Positions 8,095 through 8,730 of a stretch of 8,730 bases of DNA are shown piece after piece. The translations under genes were made by a program, and so were the position numbers. The stretch's first letter is position 1; every line of letters begins with the position of its first letter. The stretch lies in contig DATMYQ010000217.1 in assembly GCA_035560935.1 (NCBI GenBank), forward strand, positions 1-8,730, in the 5' to 3' direction. The notes beneath the pieces are model-generated. The model saw nothing but the letters and a program-made list of their open reading frames with translations. It ran no database searches and was not told where the DNA came from. The DNA comes from DATMYQ01 sp035560935 (GTDB lineage Bacteria > Bacillota > Negativicutes > Sporomusales > Sporomusaceae).

Positions 8095-8129
8095 TTACTG
8101 CCGATGAAAAATATTTCATCCTCCGCCAT
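8076..8129 (-). other. Possible 17-residue leader ORF running into the attenuator hairpin
   Basis: The ATG at 8127-8129 opens MAEDEIFFIGSKGKVLT, with TAG at 8076-8078. Upstream there is only a weak ribosome site (CAGGAAA, about 10 bases before the ATG). The last codons cover the 5' arm of the hairpin at 8059-8094, and the stop codon lies in its loop. A ribosome reaching the stop would therefore keep the hairpin open. The ORF also contains the inverted repeat GATGAAA/TTTCATC. No known peptide family is recognised; the frame may be chance. Confidence 0.25.
8103..8120. repeat. Small inverted repeat in the rpoB leader
   Basis: GATGAAA (8103-8109) and TTTCATC (8114-8120) form a perfect 7-bp stem with a 4-base loop, one stem upstream of the attenuator-like hairpin. 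Flanking TACTG/CAGTA pieces (8146-8150 and 8096-8100 on the minus strand) could close a larger stem around it. It may be part of a folded leader RNA; no protein-binding site is recognised. Confidence 0.45.
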
Positions 8130-8223
8130 GATGTTAATTTCCTGCCAGTACACAAAATATACCTCTGGAGTCAACAATTAACTTTTTCAGTACACCAAAA
8201 AATAATATGCACCGCAATGAGTA

Positions 8224-8252
8224 ATGGTATCACATTTATATCAATATGTCAA
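8224..8252 (-). promoter_or_regulatory. Predicted sigma-A promoter for rpoBC
   Basis: On the minus strand a perfect -35 box TTGACA (8247-8252) is separated by exactly 17 bases from TACCAT (8224-8229), which matches TATAAT at four positions and is preceded by an extended -10 TG (TGATACCAT). The flanks are AT-rich. Transcription should start near 8217, which gives a leader of about 340 bases before the rpoB ATG. The promoter lies downstream of the rplL terminator, so it would supply rpoBC transcription independent of the ribosomal-protein genes. Confidence 0.65.
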
Positions 8253-8319
8253 TATGCAGAAATCTATTCCGTAGCATCCGCACAATGAAATCGTTTAATG
8301 TACGCTACCAATAATACGG

Positions 8320-8365
8320 AAAAGGAACCAAGAGTACTTGTTACCAGGTACTCTTGATTCCTTTT
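8320..8365 (-). terminator. Strong intrinsic terminator after rplL
   Basis: Two 18-base arms (8320-8337 and 8348-8365) enclose a 10-base loop. In minus-strand RNA all positions pair, one of them as G-U; on the plus strand that same pair is a C-A mismatch, so the structure is better suited to transcripts coming from rplL. The 3' arm ends in TTCCTTTTCC, giving a pyrimidine tail. It begins 32 bases after the rplL stop. Partial termination between rplL and rpoB is a known way of making far more L7/L12 than polymerase in bacteria such as E. coli; that role here is inferred. Confidence 0.8.
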
Positions 8366-8370
8366 TCTAA

Positions 8371-8389
8371 CCGGAACATAGCGTTCCGG
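8371..8389 (-). other. Short hairpin directly after the rplL stop
   Basis: CCGGAAC (8371-8377) and GTTCCGG (8383-8389) form a perfect 7-bp stem with a 5-base loop, starting 8 bases after the rplL stop codon. On the minus strand it is followed by TTAGAAAAAGG, which has no T-run, so it is not an intrinsic terminator by itself. It may protect the 3' end of the rplL message or be a processing site in tandem with the larger hairpin that follows. Confidence 0.55.
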
Positions 8390-8397
8390 CATGATAA

Positions 8398-8730
8398 CTA
8401 TTTCACTTCAACGCTCGCACCGGCTTCTTCTAATTTAGCTTTCAGCGCGTCTGCATCCGCTTTGGAAATCTTTTCTTTAATGGCCTTAGGAGCACTATCA
8501 ACCAAATCTTTCGCTTCTTTCAAACCCAAACCGGTTACTTCGCGAACGACTTTGATGACATTAATCTTGCCAGCGCCAGGGCTGGTCAAAACAACGTCGA
8601 ATTCGCTTTGTTCTTCAGCAGCAGCGCCACCAGCAGCAGCTACCGGAGCAGCAGCTACGGCCATCGGAGCGGCTGCGGATACACCGAATTTTTCTTCCAG
8701 AGCTTTTACCAGTTCAGACAGTTCCAGTAC
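8398..8730 (-). CDS. rplL: 50S ribosomal protein L7/L12 (RplL), 5' end outside the window
   Basis: RplL is the stalk protein of the large ribosomal subunit, present as several dimers bound to L10. Its mobile C-terminal domain recruits and stimulates EF-Tu, EF-G and other GTPase factors. The open frame continues without interruption to the window edge, showing 110 residues before the TAG stop at 8398-8400. The first visible residues (VLELSELVKALEEKFGVSA) belong to the N-terminal dimerisation domain; then comes the Ala/Gly-rich hinge (about residues 19-42 of the visible part) and the C-terminal domain with GKINVIKVVREVTGLGLKEAKDLV, ending in GASVEVK. About 12-15 residues, including the true start codon, are missing to the right. 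The internal ATG at 8662-8664 is Met23 of the visible part in the hinge and is not the start, because the dimerisation domain is encoded in frame upstream. rplJ (L10) is expected immediately beyond the edge. Confidence 0.97.
   Translation of the reverse strand, partial: VLELSELVKALEEKFGVSAAAPMAVAAAPVAAAGGAAAEEQSEFDVVLTSPGAGKINVIKVVREVTGLGLKEAKDLVDSAPKAIKEKISKADADALKAKLEEAGASVEVK

Larger units (their letters stand above)
7897..8319. other. Gene-free stretch between the rplL terminator and rpoB
   Basis: No conventional gene fits in this stretch on either strand. It contains the predicted promoter, the attenuator-like hairpin, the small inverted repeat and two very short possible leader ORFs, listed separately. 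The remainder (about 8253-8319) is AT-rich with only a weak 5-bp GTAGC/GCTAC pairing. A direct repeat GTGTACTG occurs twice on the minus strand (8188-8195 and 8146-8153, 42 bases apart). The composition looks like that of a regulatory leader, not of a decayed gene, because no fragments of a recognisable protein appear in any frame. Confidence 0.6.

Noticed and set aside
8059..8160. T-box or known riboswitch in the rpoB leader
   Set aside because: No T-box consensus (such as the TGG-accepting bulge with flanking stems) and no riboswitch core that I recognise is present.
8398..8664. rplL taken as an 88-residue gene starting at the internal ATG
   Set aside because: The frame stays open upstream and encodes the L7/L12 dimerisation domain, so the ATG is in the hinge and the gene is cut by the window edge.

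Overview
The window holds the RNA polymerase end of a ribosomal-protein/RNA-polymerase operon. Every gene lies on the minus strand, so transcription runs from high to low coordinates: rplL (5' end cut off by the right window edge), a 506-518 base gene-free stretch, rpoB, 21 bases, rpoC, and a terminator hairpin at the left edge. The proteins are of Firmicutes type. The RpoB start (MFNPVPVGKR), the near-identity of the RpoC N-terminus to the Bacillus type (MLDVNNF) and the extra insertions suggest a Negativicutes member of the Sporomusa/Pelosinus kind. That placement is from memory of the families, not from a search.

Right edge (8398-8730): ribosomal protein L7/L12, the last 110 residues. It is followed by two hairpins, the second (8320-8365) a strong intrinsic terminator. 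Middle (7880-8319): a promoter with a perfect TTGACA -35 box (8224-8252) predicts a leader of about 340 bases before rpoB. The leader contains an attenuator-like hairpin followed by a T-rich stretch, a 17-codon ORF that runs into that hairpin, and a second small ORF with a consensus AGGAGG site lying in a small hairpin close to rpoB. Left (62-7879): rpoB and rpoC, the beta and beta-prime subunits of RNA polymerase, closely coupled and with all catalytic motifs intact.

The genes are core housekeeping genes: L7/L12 recruits translation factors to the ribosome, and RpoB and RpoC together form the RNA polymerase active centre. I see no mobile element, CRISPR array, tRNA/rRNA gene or accessory cluster, and I do not think the window contains a new multi-gene system. 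The points worth a second look are the apparent triplicated module inside RpoC, which spreads the second zinc site over 230 residues; the long acidic tail of RpoB; and the structured rpoB leader, which looks built for attenuation or translational control.
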